Below, one piece after another: positions 17,791-27,004 of a stretch of DNA of 64,000 nucleotides. The DNA is from Hellea sp. (GTDB lineage: Bacteria; Pseudomonadota; Alphaproteobacteria; Caulobacterales; Maricaulaceae), in assembly GCA_029250925.1 (NCBI GenBank), contig JAQXEH010000065.1, positions 1 through 64,000 of the forward strand, in the 5' to 3' direction. The translations under genes and the position numbers were made by a program. The first letter of the stretch is position 1. The number at the start of each line of letters is the position of its first letter. The notes beneath the pieces are model-generated. The model did no database searches, was not told the origin of the DNA, and was given only the letters and a program-made list of their open reading frames with translations.

Positions 17791-18691
17791 TTTTGGGCCA
17801 TCTTGTTAAAGTCTCAGGATCTAGATTACGATTACGCCACTTTAATCGCCAGCACAAATGTGGTCCCGTTGAGCGGCCTTTTGACCCAACTGTTGCAATT
17901 AATTGCCCTTGCTTAACATGCTCGCCCTCACGAACTAAGTTTTCTTCAGTATGAAGGTACATTGATATTAAGCCTTGTCCATGATCGATTAAAACCATAG
18001 ATCCCTCGAAATACAAATCATCGTCTGATAAACTTATTACGCCATCAGCAGGTGCATATATTTTTGTTCCAACTTTAGCCGCAATATCAACTCCATAATG
18101 AGGCTTTTTGGGAATTCCATTTAATATGCGTTGAGAACCAAAAGGGGATGTTTTATTCATATTTTCTAACGGGTTGATAAAACCATCTTTAAAGCCCATT
18201 TCAATTTGTCTAGAGGCAAAACCTTTAGCTTTTTTTCGAGAACTTACTCTTATGTCTTTTAATTGCTCTTCATTAAAACTTGAAACTTGAGATGGGGGTA
18301 AACCGCTAATTCTAGAAGTTGTATAATCTCGGGTGGGTATAACGAAATCTAAACGATGCCCATTTGCTTCTATATAATTATCCCGTTCATCGCGATCAAA
18401 ACCTATTATAATATTTCCGTTAGGACCTGATGTTTCGTAATAATAATCAGATTGGCTCCTTCCAACTTTAACTTTCGTATTTGGCATAGTTTTACAGAGA
18501 ACCATACCGCCCTGCTCTAGTATACCAGTACATGATATTTCATTCAGCGCTTTTTCTTCAGGTAGATAATCGCTTGCGTTATTTTTCAAAACTAAATCAG
18601 TTGCTTCAGCGACAAGAATCTTTGGTACAAAATCGCTAAAGGCAGACGTATTCAACAACAAAAAATATAATATCAGGGTGAAAAAGGGCAC
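17783..18691 (-). CDS. M23-family (LytM-type) peptidase with an altered metal motif
   Basis: I chose GTG 18691, which shares its G with the stop of the upstream gene and has AAGGA about 10 nt before it. This gives 302 residues beginning with a hydrophobic signal peptide, so the protein is exported. The C-terminal LytM domain has HYGVD (His198, Asp202) and GPHLCW. The second zinc His of the usual HxH is Cys280 here. M23 enzymes cut peptidoglycan cross-links; degenerate ones act as activators. Whether this one is active is uncertain. A TTG at 18712 would add seven residues. Confidence 0.85.
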   Translation of the reverse strand: MPFFTLILYFLLLNTSAFSDFVPKILVAEATDLVLKNNASDYLPEEKALNEISCTGILEQGGMVLCKTMPNTKVKVGRSQSDYYYETSGPNGNIIIGFDRDERDNYIEANGHRLDFVIPTRDYTTSRISGLPPSQVSSFNEEQLKDIRVSSRKKAKGFASRQIEMGFKDGFINPLENMNKTSPFGSQRILNGIPKKPHYGVDIAAKVGTKIYAPADGVISLSDDDLYFEGSMVLIDHGQGLISMYLHTEENLVREGEHVKQGQLIATVGSKGRSTGPHLCWRLKWRNRNLDPETLTRWPKND

Positions 18692-18900
18692 TAATCCTGG
18701 TCCTTTCTCCAAGCCTCTAAACTTGCTTTAGCATCTTTATATGCCTCTTGTTTATTTGAATTCCAATAACGCAATGAATTTAGAGGTATCTTTTCTTTAG
18801 TGATGGCACAAAATACAAATTTACCATCCTTCAATATTGAAAAATCCGATTCACCATAATGTATAGTCGCTTCTGCAGAGTTTTTAAATGATATATCCAT
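18691..18900 (-). CDS. DUF2093-family small protein
   Basis: A 69-residue protein of unknown function. The segments IHYGESDFSILKDGKFVFCA, ITKEKIPLNSLRYW and QEAYKDAKASL match DUF2093, a family known almost only from Alphaproteobacteria. It lies between xseA and the M23 peptidase, as in relatives where it adjoins xseA. It is translationally coupled to the peptidase through a TAGTG junction. No membrane segment or catalytic motif is visible. Confidence 0.82.
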   Translation of the reverse strand: MDISFKNSAEATIHYGESDFSILKDGKFVFCAITKEKIPLNSLRYWNSNKQEAYKDAKASLEAWRKDQD

Positions 18901-18934
18901 ATATAATTTTCCCTTATCTCACTTTAATAAATGA

Positions 18935-20407
18935 CTAAAATAAATCAGGCTGTTGGAAATTCTTTGATTTTTTTTTGGTGATTGACTTGTTTACCCTTTT
19001 TTCTACTTCACCATCAATAGTAGCATCAATTTTACCATCAGAAAAAGTCATGATAATTTTACTATTAAGGGGGAGATGACTTTTAGTTCTAATTATATTT
19101 CCGTTACAGTCATCTACAATAACATAGCCTCGATCTAATACTCTTTGATAGCTGTAGGCGTCAAGTAACTGTGTATTTTTTGAAAGTATTTGTATTCCAT
19201 TATTAATATGATTATTCGCTGCATTTGTTAATCGTTCAAATATTTGTGATAATCTCTTCTCTTGAATAGAAATATTATGCCTTATGGGCCTTGCATTTAA
19301 TCTCAGAGATAGATTGCTTAAATTATTTAGTGGTCGGTCAATCAATCTTTCAAGGTTTGGAATTTTAGAGGATATTAAATAGATCTTTTGTATAAATGGT
19401 TCGAATATACTTTTCGGTTTAACCATCTTTGCTAATATTAAATCTAAGCTTTGTTGCGGGTGAGCAAGTATGTTGTTAGCTTGAGGCAACTTAGCAGAAG
19501 ATAGTATTGCTTTCTTTTCTTTTATATTTCTTGTTAGGCTACGAGACAAACGGCTCCCACGTTCAAATATAATATCTTTTAAATCACTTAATACCGGTAC
19601 AGCCTTCTCTCCTGCACCAGTAGGAGTTGGAGACCTGTAATCTGCTACATAATCCATCAAAGTCCAATCGGTCTCATGTCCAACTGCAGATATTATGGGT
19701 ATTTTGGAGGAAGAAGCCGATCTTACTACAATCTCCTCATTAAAACACCAAAGATCCTCTATAGACCCCCCTCCTCTGGCTACTATTAGTAAGTCAGGGC
19801 GAGTTATTTCCATATTATTAAACCCTACGATAGCGTTCGATATTTGCTTAGCGGCTTTATCGCCTTGCACCAAAACTGGCCATACAATTACATTTACTGG
19901 AAACCTTTCAGAAATCCGGTGTAGAATGTCCTGTATAACAGCTCCTGTTGGCGAAGTAATCACTCCAATAACCTGAGGCATATAAGGTATTTTAATTTTT
20001 CTGTTTGGATCAAAAAGACCCTCATCCGAAAACATTTTTTTTCTTTTTTCTAAAAGAGCTAAAAGAGCACCCTCACCTGCGAGTTGCACTGAACTAATTA
20101 TTAATTGGTAATTTGACCTACCAGGATAAGTGGAAAGCTTACCTTCGCAAACAACTTCCATTCCTTCCTCTAATTTAACAGAAAGGTTATTCATGGTACC
20201 CTTCCAAAGAATTGAATTTATTACAGCTTTGCTATCCTTTATATCAAGATAGCAATGACCGGATTTTGCTATTGTAACACGTCCTAATTCTCCACGAACT
20301 CGTACATGGCCATACATATCTTCAACAGTTTGCTTAAGGGAATAAGCAAGCTCAGATACTGAATATTCTTTAAAGTTTTCTCTTGATTTAATTGAATGTT
20401 CTGACAC
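18935..20407 (-). CDS. xseA: Exodeoxyribonuclease VII large subunit
   Basis: XseA, with XseB, degrades single-stranded DNA from both ends. The 490-residue protein has the N-terminal OB fold (VRGELGRVTIAKSGHCYLDIKD), the catalytic part with GVITSPTGAVIQDI, RGGGSIEDLWCFNEE and AVGHETDWTLMDYVADYRSPTPT, then a coiled-coil-rich region and a C-terminal DRGYVIV segment. The C-terminus is Lys-rich. Divergent from purD across 74 bp, as in many alphaproteobacteria. No xseB was found in the window. Confidence 0.95.
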   Translation of the reverse strand: MSEHSIKSRENFKEYSVSELAYSLKQTVEDMYGHVRVRGELGRVTIAKSGHCYLDIKDSKAVINSILWKGTMNNLSVKLEEGMEVVCEGKLSTYPGRSNYQLIISSVQLAGEGALLALLEKRKKMFSDEGLFDPNRKIKIPYMPQVIGVITSPTGAVIQDILHRISERFPVNVIVWPVLVQGDKAAKQISNAIVGFNNMEITRPDLLIVARGGGSIEDLWCFNEEIVVRSASSSKIPIISAVGHETDWTLMDYVADYRSPTPTGAGEKAVPVLSDLKDIIFERGSRLSRSLTRNIKEKKAILSSAKLPQANNILAHPQQSLDLILAKMVKPKSIFEPFIQKIYLISSKIPNLERLIDRPLNNLSNLSLRLNARPIRHNISIQEKRLSQIFERLTNAANNHINNGIQILSKNTQLLDAYSYQRVLDRGYVIVDDCNGNIIRTKSHLPLNSKIIMTFSDGKIDATIDGEVEKRVNKSITKKKSKNFQQPDLF

Positions 20408-20481
20408 GTATATCTTTCATAATTTATAATTAACCTATACATTAAAAAATATATAATGGAATCTTTAGATTAGGATAAACG

Positions 20482-21756
20482 ATGAAAGTTTTATTAATAG
20501 GTTCTGGAGGAAGAGAGCATTCATTAGTTTGGAAATTGAATCAAAGCGACTTAGTATCTGAACTTACATGCCTTCCAGGCAACGCTGGCATTGCAGAAAT
20601 CGCAAATATCGTTCCAATTAAAGCTCATGAAATAGAAAAAATAATAAAGCATGTCATATTAAAACAGTATGACTTTGTAATCATAGGTCCAGAACAGCCT
20701 TTAGCCTTGGGAATTGTTGATAAATTGAAAGATATAGGGATAAAAGTTTTTGGCCCAACCCAATCTGCGGCTCGACTGGAAAGCTCCAAGGAATTTACAA
20801 AGAAATTATGCTCGAAATATAATATTCCAACAGCTAAGTATGGAGTTTTTGATAATTTGAAAGATGCTAAATCATATATAAAAAAAATGCGAGCTCCATA
20901 CGTAATTAAAGCCGATGGATTAGCTTCAGGTAAAGGTGTTGTTTTACCTGAAACATTAGATGGTGCTTTAAAAGAGCTAGAAGAAATATTTTCAGGAAAG
21001 TTTGGAGATGCCTCCTCTAAAGTTCTTATTGAAGAATTTATGGAGGGACAAGAGGCAAGCTTTTTTGCTATATCAGATGGTGTAAATATTTTACCGTTAA
21101 TTGCCGCTCAAGATCACAAACGCGCTTTCGATGGAGATAAAGGGCCTAATACAGGTGGAATGGGCGCTTATTCCCCCACACCAGTTTTTAACGAAGAAAT
21201 CCAGAAAATAGTGATGAATAAGATAATTATTCCAACTGTGGAGGGTATGGCTGCTGATGGCACTCCATATGTAGGAATTTTATTTGCTGGTCTTATGATT
21301 ACAAATGAAGGGCCTAAACTAATAGAGTATAATGCACGTTTTGGTGATCCTGAGTGTCAGGTTTTGATGCGTCGCCTAAAATCTGATCTCATGGATATTT
21401 TTCTTAAGGCAGAAGAAGGAAACCTTGACGCCATTAAAGAGCTTATTTGGTCTAACAAACCAACTGTAAATATTGTACTCGCCAATAATGGATACCCAGG
21501 TAAATACAAAAATGGAAGCATCATAAAAGGTATAGAAAAAGCAAATTCAAAAAATGAAATTGTTATATTTCATGCAGGAACAAAATATAATGAAAATAAT
21601 AATATTTGCTCTGCGGGGGGGAGAGTATTAAATGTAACATCTCAAGCGGACACATTGAACAAAGCGTTAGAGAAGGCCTACGAAGCAATTGATAATGATA
21701 TTGAATGGGATGATGGTTTTTGCCGCAGAGATATAGGTTACCAGGCAGTTTGTTAA
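20482..21756 (+). CDS. purD: Phosphoribosylamine-glycine ligase
   Basis: PurD joins glycine to 5-phosphoribosylamine with ATP, the second step of purine synthesis. The 424-residue protein opens with KVLLIGSGGREHSLVWKL and includes IKADGLASGKGV, GPNTGGMGAYSPTP and the metal-binding EYNARFGDPECQVLM of the ATP-grasp fold. Length is normal. Divergent from xseA; 24 bp after its stop the opposing ribF ends. Confidence 0.96.
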   Translation: MKVLLIGSGGREHSLVWKLNQSDLVSELTCLPGNAGIAEIANIVPIKAHEIEKIIKHVILKQYDFVIIGPEQPLALGIVDKLKDIGIKVFGPTQSAARLESSKEFTKKLCSKYNIPTAKYGVFDNLKDAKSYIKKMRAPYVIKADGLASGKGVVLPETLDGALKELEEIFSGKFGDASSKVLIEEFMEGQEASFFAISDGVNILPLIAAQDHKRAFDGDKGPNTGGMGAYSPTPVFNEEIQKIVMNKIIIPTVEGMAADGTPYVGILFAGLMITNEGPKLIEYNARFGDPECQVLMRRLKSDLMDIFLKAEEGNLDAIKELIWSNKPTVNIVLANNGYPGKYKNGSIIKGIEKANSKNEIVIFHAGTKYNENNNICSAGGRVLNVTSQADTLNKALEKAYEAIDNDIEWDDGFCRRDIGYQAVC

Positions 21757-21780
21757 AATAAGATTATAATGTTCTTACAG

Positions 21781-22719
21781 TTAGGTGATATTAAAAAGTG
21801 ATTTAGCACCGATGCAGTCCTTTTGGATTTGTTCCTTTAGGTCATCAAGTGATGCAAACTTCTTCTCCGGTCTGATAAAACTCCTAAAACGCACTTGGAG
21901 ATCTTGGTGGTATATATCACCATTGAAATTAAAAATATGTACTTCAAGAAGGGTTGAATCACCGCCAACAGTGGGGCGTTTCCCTGAATTAGCGATAGAG
22001 GGCAACCAACTCTTAGAGCCAGACAGTTTAGCTTCCACACAATAAACACCCAATTTAGGCCTTATTAAATCACCAAACTCTAAATTAGCTGTGGGAAAAT
22101 TAATAGTTCGACCTAATTGTCGCCCCACCTTCACAATTCCATCCACTATCCATGGTCTCGATAACATATGTGCAGCGTGAAACACATCTCCCGTTTTAAT
22201 AGCATCTCTGATATTGGTGCTTCCATATTTTCCGTATATTTTATGTAGTCCCAGTGTATCCATTACTGTGACATCAATATTATACAACGCACAATTTTGT
22301 TTCATACTTTCGACATTACCGCATCTATTTTTTCCAAATTTATAATCCTCTCCGACAACAACATGCCTAACGCCTAACCCTTCATGTAATACTGATTTAA
22401 CAAATTCTGCGTCATTCATGTCCCTAAGGTATTCATCAAAAGGAATTTCATAAAGTCTGGAGACATTCAAATTCATCATTATCTCTGCACGAACTTTTGG
22501 ACTCATGAGACGGAATGGAGTAATATCGGGTTTAAAATATCTTATTGGATGCGGACGAAATAAACCTATACCCATTTTTAGGTCATGATTATTGGCAATT
22601 TCCATAGCTTTAGAAATAACAACTTGATGACCCCTATGAAGGCCATCAAAGTTTCCCAGAGCAATGACAGCATTTTTATCATCATTAGATAAATTTCTGT
22701 AATCGTTTAAGGTTTTCAC
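21781..22719 (-). CDS. ribF: Bifunctional riboflavin kinase/FAD synthetase
   Basis: RibF makes FMN and FAD. The 312-residue protein has an N-terminal nucleotidyltransferase domain with GNFDGLHRGHQ (about 22-32) and FRPHP, then GVRHVVVGEDYKFG and ISxx-type STNIRDAI. The C-terminal kinase domain carries GRQLGRTINFPTANL and PKLGVYCVE. Many flavoproteins in this window depend on its products. The preceding MaoC gene ends 1 bp upstream, so the two may be cotranscribed. Confidence 0.95.
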   Translation of the reverse strand: MKTLNDYRNLSNDDKNAVIALGNFDGLHRGHQVVISKAMEIANNHDLKMGIGLFRPHPIRYFKPDITPFRLMSPKVRAEIMMNLNVSRLYEIPFDEYLRDMNDAEFVKSVLHEGLGVRHVVVGEDYKFGKNRCGNVESMKQNCALYNIDVTVMDTLGLHKIYGKYGSTNIRDAIKTGDVFHAAHMLSRPWIVDGIVKVGRQLGRTINFPTANLEFGDLIRPKLGVYCVEAKLSGSKSWLPSIANSGKRPTVGGDSTLLEVHIFNFNGDIYHQDLQVRFRSFIRPEKKFASLDDLKEQIQKDCIGAKSLFNIT

Positions 22720-22720
22720 G

Positions 22721-23155
22721 TTATATTATTGGCCGTTTAGAAACGAATACGCCAGCATCCCCGCGACATATCTTTTTGCCATTTACTTCGCAATAACATT
22801 TCATTTTTATACGCCCCGTTCTTAAATTTATTTCGGAAATTTCAGCTACTGCTGTTACCACATCTCCGATAAAAGCTGGCTTTCGAAAACGTAAATTTAG
22901 CTCTACAAATACAGCTCCAGGACCAGGTAAATCATTACCTAAAACAGCTGAGATAAATGATGCAGATAAAGCTCCATGCGCTATACGCTGACCGAATTGG
23001 GTAGTTGCGGCAAATTCAGAGTCAACATGAATAGGATTGTTATCCCCAGTAATCTCAGCGAAAGTATCAATCATTTTACCTGTAATGACTGATGTGGTTG
23101 ATGATTTCATGCCTAGCTGAAGGTCTTCTAAGTAATATTTTATGTTAGTATCCAT
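22721..23155 (-). CDS. MaoC-family (R)-specific enoyl-CoA hydratase-like protein
   Basis: A 144-residue single hot-dog domain. The hydratase motif is FAEITGDNNPIHVDSEFA, with the Asp/His catalytic pair DNNPIH, followed by FGQRIAHGALSASF. It resembles PhaJ-type hydratases that hydrate trans-2-enoyl-CoA to (R)-3-hydroxyacyl-CoA. It ends 1 bp before ribF on the same strand. It may serve the fatty-acid block just beyond the HAD gene; specificity is unknown. Confidence 0.85.
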   Translation of the reverse strand: MDTNIKYYLEDLQLGMKSSTTSVITGKMIDTFAEITGDNNPIHVDSEFAATTQFGQRIAHGALSASFISAVLGNDLPGPGAVFVELNLRFRKPAFIGDVVTAVAEISEINLRTGRIKMKCYCEVNGKKICRGDAGVFVSKRPII

Positions 23156-23183
23156 AATAACAGTTTATCCTAACTAATCAGTT

Positions 23184-24020
23184 TTACCAAGATAAATCAG
23201 AAGACATATATTTAGATAAAATACCGTTATCGCTCAAAAGTGAAGAAAGCTCTTTTTCTTTTTTACCATAAAGGCCATCTTGTATAAATAGACAATCATA
23301 ATCTTGCTGTTGAGCACCTAGCAAATCAGTAAAAATATTATCACCAACGCAAAGTATGCGATCTTTTGGAGGAACATATCCGAGTAACTCTCTCATCCAC
23401 GCCCTCGTAAGACTATATATTGGGTCATGGGGTTTACCGGCATAGATTACCTCGCCACCTATTTTTTCATATATTTTAGCAAGAGCTCCACCACACCAGA
23501 CTATTTTACCTCCAAATTTAACTTTTACGTCAGGGTTTGCGCACAGAAATGGTAATGATCTGTCTTTTGCATCAGTTAATAATTTTAAGTAATCATCAGG
23601 CTCGTCATCATCATCAAACATTCCAGTACAAGATATAAAGCTTGCGTGTTCTATATCAGAAAAATGTAGGTCCATCTCACCATAAAGAACATCATCGCGA
23701 TCTGGCCCTAATTTAAAGACAGGCCCGGGTGCGCGCCTAGCGATTTCATTAATAATTGCATCACCTGAGGTAACTATCGCATCATAAAAGTCTCCAAGGA
23801 CTCCAATATCATCAAAAGCCCTTGGTATAGATATTGATGGCTTAGGGGAATTAGATATCAGGATAACCGGGCCATTTTCAGAACGAAAAAGTTCCAAAGC
23901 TTCTGTGGCTGGTTTATAAGGAGAATTTCCGTTATGAATAACGCCCCAAATATCGCAAAGTAACACATCGTAGTTTCCAGCTATTTGAGCTAGGCCTGAA
24001 ATAGATTTAAAATTCGACAT
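23184..24020 (-). CDS. HAD-superfamily hydrolase, TIGR01459 type
   Basis: A 278-residue haloacid-dehalogenase-type phosphatase. Motif I is LLCDIWGVIHNG (about 20-31, nucleophile Asp), motif II is VILISNSPKP, and the late segment ILCVGDNIFTDLLGAQQ holds the metal-binding acids. This matches the TIGR01459 subfamily of Alphaproteobacteria and resembles NagD-like capped HAD enzymes. The substrate is unknown. It lies 44 bp from the next gene upstream and may belong to the same transcript. Confidence 0.85.
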   Translation of the reverse strand: MSNFKSISGLAQIAGNYDVLLCDIWGVIHNGNSPYKPATEALELFRSENGPVILISNSPKPSISIPRAFDDIGVLGDFYDAIVTSGDAIINEIARRAPGPVFKLGPDRDDVLYGEMDLHFSDIEHASFISCTGMFDDDDEPDDYLKLLTDAKDRSLPFLCANPDVKVKFGGKIVWCGGALAKIYEKIGGEVIYAGKPHDPIYSLTRAWMRELLGYVPPKDRILCVGDNIFTDLLGAQQQDYDCLFIQDGLYGKKEKELSSLLSDNGILSKYMSSDLSW

Positions 24021-24064
24021 ATTTAATTACTCAACTAAAATAATGAGTCTTATACTAAGTTATA

Positions 24065-24523
24065 TTACTTTGTTAATTGCAGGGTGAGCCAATCTGCAAC
24101 TAATGCAGGCTTATCTGAACCTTCTATATCAACACTTACTTGATAAGTGATTAGAAAGTTACCCTCTTTTTTTTCTATAACTGACTTAAGAAAAAATCGC
24201 CCTCTGACTCTTGAACCACTTGGAACTGGTGCAAGAAACCTTATTTTTTCAAAACCATAGTTAATGCCCATTTTTACACCTTCAATAACTAATCCAGAGA
24301 CTTCTGAGAAGTGTGAGAGTAAAGAAAGTGTCAAAAAGCCATGAGCAATGGTTCCTCCAAAGGGAGTCTTTTCAGCAAGCTCTTTATTAACATGGATATA
24401 TTGTCGATCTTCGGTCACGTCTGCAAAAGTATCGATACGCACTTGGTCAATTTCTAACCATTCACTAAAGCCTATCTCTGTTCCTACTAATGACTGAAGT
24501 TCAGATGGTAATGTTGTTTTCAT
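24065..24523 (-). CDS. MaoC-family dehydratase (NodN-like)
   Basis: A 152-residue hot-dog hydratase with the catalytic motif FADVTEDRQYIHVNKELAE and the following TPFGGTIAHGFLTLSLL. The second half, INYGFEKIRFLAPVPSGSRVRG, is the usual MaoC scaffold. It is 14 bp downstream of an acyl-CoA dehydrogenase gene and clearly in its operon, so it likely hydrates the enoyl-CoA produced there. Confidence 0.87.
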   Translation of the reverse strand: MKTTLPSELQSLVGTEIGFSEWLEIDQVRIDTFADVTEDRQYIHVNKELAEKTPFGGTIAHGFLTLSLLSHFSEVSGLVIEGVKMGINYGFEKIRFLAPVPSGSRVRGRFFLKSVIEKKEGNFLITYQVSVDIEGSDKPALVADWLTLQLTK

Positions 24524-24537
24524 TTATATAACCTCGG

Positions 24538-25677
24538 TTAATATTCATTACTGAGTGCTACTTTATTCATATGATAGCTAGCGTCACCAAATAATTCCTG
24601 AAGCACTCTTATACGTTTCATAAAAAGTCCAATATCATATTCATCAGTCATGCCTACACCTCCATGCATTTGAACACCTTCTTGAGATGCTAGCTTAGCT
24701 ACAGACCCTAATTTTGCCTTAGTCATTGCACAAATACCTTCAGAGTTATCATCATTTTTATCAAGGGCGGTTAAAGCGGCCATAACTGCAGACCGAGCAT
24801 TTTCAATCTCACTGTAAAGATGAGATGCGCGATGTTGTAATGCTTGGAATTCACCAATTATTTTACCAAACTGTTTGCGTTCTTTTATATATGCAACGGT
24901 AGATTCAAATGCTTGAGATCCTGCACCTAAAAGCTCTGCCGAAACAGCGGCTCTCCCTGCATTCAGAACCTTTCTCAATATATGTTCACCATCATCAATG
25001 TTGCCTATTAATGCATCACCCGAAATTTCAACCTCATTAAAGTCTACTCTTGCAGAATTTCTACTATCTAGCATAATAGTTCTTTCAGTAGATATACCAT
25101 TTGTATTTGGGTCAACAAGAAAAAGACTTGTAACCTCTGTGCCATCTTCTTGTGATCCTGTTTTCGCTGCCACTATAAACGCGTCAGCAACATGCCCATC
25201 GACTACCATAGCTTTCGAACCATTTAATCTGAAACCATTACCAGATCTTTCAGCTGTGGTTGTTATATTATCAGGATTGTGCTTTGCCCTTTCATCAAGA
25301 GCTAATGCTATAATAGCGTCTCCAGATGCAATTTTAGGTAACCAATTTGACTTTTGGTCATCTGACCCGCCCTCGCGAATTGCCGTTGCTGCTAATATCG
25401 AAGTTGATAGGAAAGGAGAAGCAGATAAATTTCTACCCATTTGCTCTGCAATTATACCGCTGGCCATAAACCCCATATCAACTCCACCATATTCTTCCTC
25501 AACAAGAACACCCGTAAAGCCCATTTCAGCCATTTCCTTCCAAAGGGCTTGGCTGAAGCCAATCTCATCTCTATTGTCTCTTAAATTTCTCAATTCCTTA
25601 ATTGGTGCCTTATCAGCAAAAAAACCTTCTGCCGCATCTTGAAGCAAAGACTCGTCTTCGTTTAAAACTAAACCCAT
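24538..25677 (-). CDS. Acyl-CoA dehydrogenase family protein, subunit lacking the usual catalytic Glu
   Basis: A 379-residue acyl-CoA dehydrogenase-fold flavoprotein. FAD- and substrate-binding regions include RKQFGKIIGEFQALQHR and QMHGGVGMTDEYDIGLFMKR. Where most family members have the xEGxxxE catalytic loop, this C-terminus instead reads RVLQELFGDASYHMN. It is in tandem with a second dehydrogenase that keeps the motif. Similar unlike pairs in mycobacterial steroid catabolism form alpha2-beta2 enzymes with complementary FAD and active-site residues. A heteromeric enzyme is therefore inferred, not shown. Confidence 0.87.
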   Translation of the reverse strand: MGLVLNEDESLLQDAAEGFFADKAPIKELRNLRDNRDEIGFSQALWKEMAEMGFTGVLVEEEYGGVDMGFMASGIIAEQMGRNLSASPFLSTSILAATAIREGGSDDQKSNWLPKIASGDAIIALALDERAKHNPDNITTTAERSGNGFRLNGSKAMVVDGHVADAFIVAAKTGSQEDGTEVTSLFLVDPNTNGISTERTIMLDSRNSARVDFNEVEISGDALIGNIDDGEHILRKVLNAGRAAVSAELLGAGSQAFESTVAYIKERKQFGKIIGEFQALQHRASHLYSEIENARSAVMAALTALDKNDDNSEGICAMTKAKLGSVAKLASQEGVQMHGGVGMTDEYDIGLFMKRIRVLQELFGDASYHMNKVALSNEY

Positions 25678-25719
25678 ATTTAGTAACCCCTAATAGTTAG
25701 AATGAACTTTTAAATATTA

Positions 25720-26907
25720 TTATGCGCCAGGAAGTTGAAGAATATGTTTCGAAATAATATTCAATTGGACCTCAGATGTTCCGCCTTCAATTGAATTACC
25801 CTTAGTTCTCAGCCATGTTCTAGCAAGCTTACCATCGGATGACCTATCAGACTCCCACTCCAATCCATCGTGTCCAGTAGCGTCCATCATGAGTTCGTAT
25901 TTACGCTTGTTGAGCTCTGTACCATAATATTTTAACATTGAACTGTCAGCACCCAAAGAGGAACCCGCTTTGGCCTCGGCAAGTTTTCTTGTAAGAGTCA
26001 TACTGAAGGCCCATTCATCAATTTCTGTTTCAGCTATTTTTGAACGAAGGATAGTATCCGATAGTTTTCCATCATCTAAACCTAAGACAGTTGCTGCAAG
26101 TTCGTGCAACGGACGAGTTAGTGAACCCGCTACCTCATGCTGACCACCAATCATTTCTCTTTCATGAGTTAAGAGGTACTTAGCAACATCCCAGCCTTTA
26201 TCTTGCACTCCAACTAGGTTTTTCTTTTCGACTCTAACATCCTTAAAGAAAGTTTCACAAAATGGTGAACGCCCTGATATTAACTTAATCGGCTTTGGTT
26301 CGACACCATCTGTTTTCATATCGAATAATACGAATGAAATTCCGTGATGTTTTTTTCCTGTGTTATCTGTTCTTACCAAGCAAAATATCCAGTCAGCTTT
26401 ATCCGCATAAGATGTCCAGACTTTTTGACCGTTCACAACAAAATGGTCTCCCATATCCTCACATTTTGTGGCTAATGATGCCAAGTCAGAACCAGCTGCG
26501 GGCTCTGAATAGCCTTGACACCAACGAATTTCTCCTCGCGCAACAGGTGGAAGATGCTCCTTCTTTTGGTCTTCCGTTCCGAATTTTAAAAGCGCAGGGC
26601 CCAACATCCAAATTCCAAAGCTATCTAATGGCGACCTAGCACCTATGCGCTTCATCTCTTTTTTGATGACCATTTCTTCAGCTCTACTTAGGCCTGCTCC
26701 ACCGTACTCCACAGGCCAAGTGGGAACGGTCCAACCTTTTTCAGCCATTAGATGCATCCATACCTTCTGTGCTGTTGACTGAAACTCCCACTCACGCCCC
26801 CCCCAGCAAATATCTTTATCCGATGTTATTGGCTGACGCATTTCATCTGGACAATTATCTTCCAGCCAAGTTCTAACCTCCAGAGAAAAAGCTTTTAAGT
26901 CGGTCAT
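25720..26907 (-). CDS. Acyl-CoA dehydrogenase, subunit with catalytic Glu loop
   Basis: A 395-residue acyl-CoA dehydrogenase that introduces an alpha-beta double bond into acyl-CoA, passing electrons to ETF. Recognisable parts are WPVEYGGAGLSRAEE, WCQGYSEPAAGSDLASL, GQKVWTSYADKADW and, near the end, GNSIEGGTSEVQLNII with the catalytic Glu. It begins an operon with the second dehydrogenase (43 bp downstream) and MaoC. Its promoter region, shared with a divergent alcohol dehydrogenase, holds a 22-bp palindrome. Substrate unknown; long N-terminal helices resemble steroid or branched-chain acyl-CoA dehydrogenases. Confidence 0.9.
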   Translation of the reverse strand: MTDLKAFSLEVRTWLEDNCPDEMRQPITSDKDICWGGREWEFQSTAQKVWMHLMAEKGWTVPTWPVEYGGAGLSRAEEMVIKKEMKRIGARSPLDSFGIWMLGPALLKFGTEDQKKEHLPPVARGEIRWCQGYSEPAAGSDLASLATKCEDMGDHFVVNGQKVWTSYADKADWIFCLVRTDNTGKKHHGISFVLFDMKTDGVEPKPIKLISGRSPFCETFFKDVRVEKKNLVGVQDKGWDVAKYLLTHEREMIGGQHEVAGSLTRPLHELAATVLGLDDGKLSDTILRSKIAETEIDEWAFSMTLTRKLAEAKAGSSLGADSSMLKYYGTELNKRKYELMMDATGHDGLEWESDRSSDGKLARTWLRTKGNSIEGGTSEVQLNIISKHILQLPGA

Positions 26908-26924
26908 GATTTAGTCCTTTTAAT

Positions 26925-26946
26925 TATATGCACATAGTTGCATATA
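26925..26946. promoter_or_regulatory. 22-bp palindrome in a divergent promoter region
   Basis: TATATGCA (26925-26932) and TGCATATA (26939-26946) form a perfect 8-bp inverted repeat with a 6-bp centre. It lies between the divergently transcribed acyl-CoA dehydrogenase (start 26907) and alcohol dehydrogenase (start 27005). The size suits a TetR- or MarR-type operator controlling both. It contains AGTTGCA, which recurs before two other catabolic genes. Confidence 0.45.
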
Positions 26947-27004
26947 CTTACTTAGGGCATTGGTAAAGACAAACCCGCAAAATGACGCAATTAACGAGGT
27001 ATAA

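Noticed and set aside
24998-25642. 214-codon open frame antisense to an acyl-CoA dehydrogenase gene
   Set aside because: The sense strand is an unmistakable ACAD. The antisense product is a low-complexity Ser/Pro-rich translation typical of a shadow.
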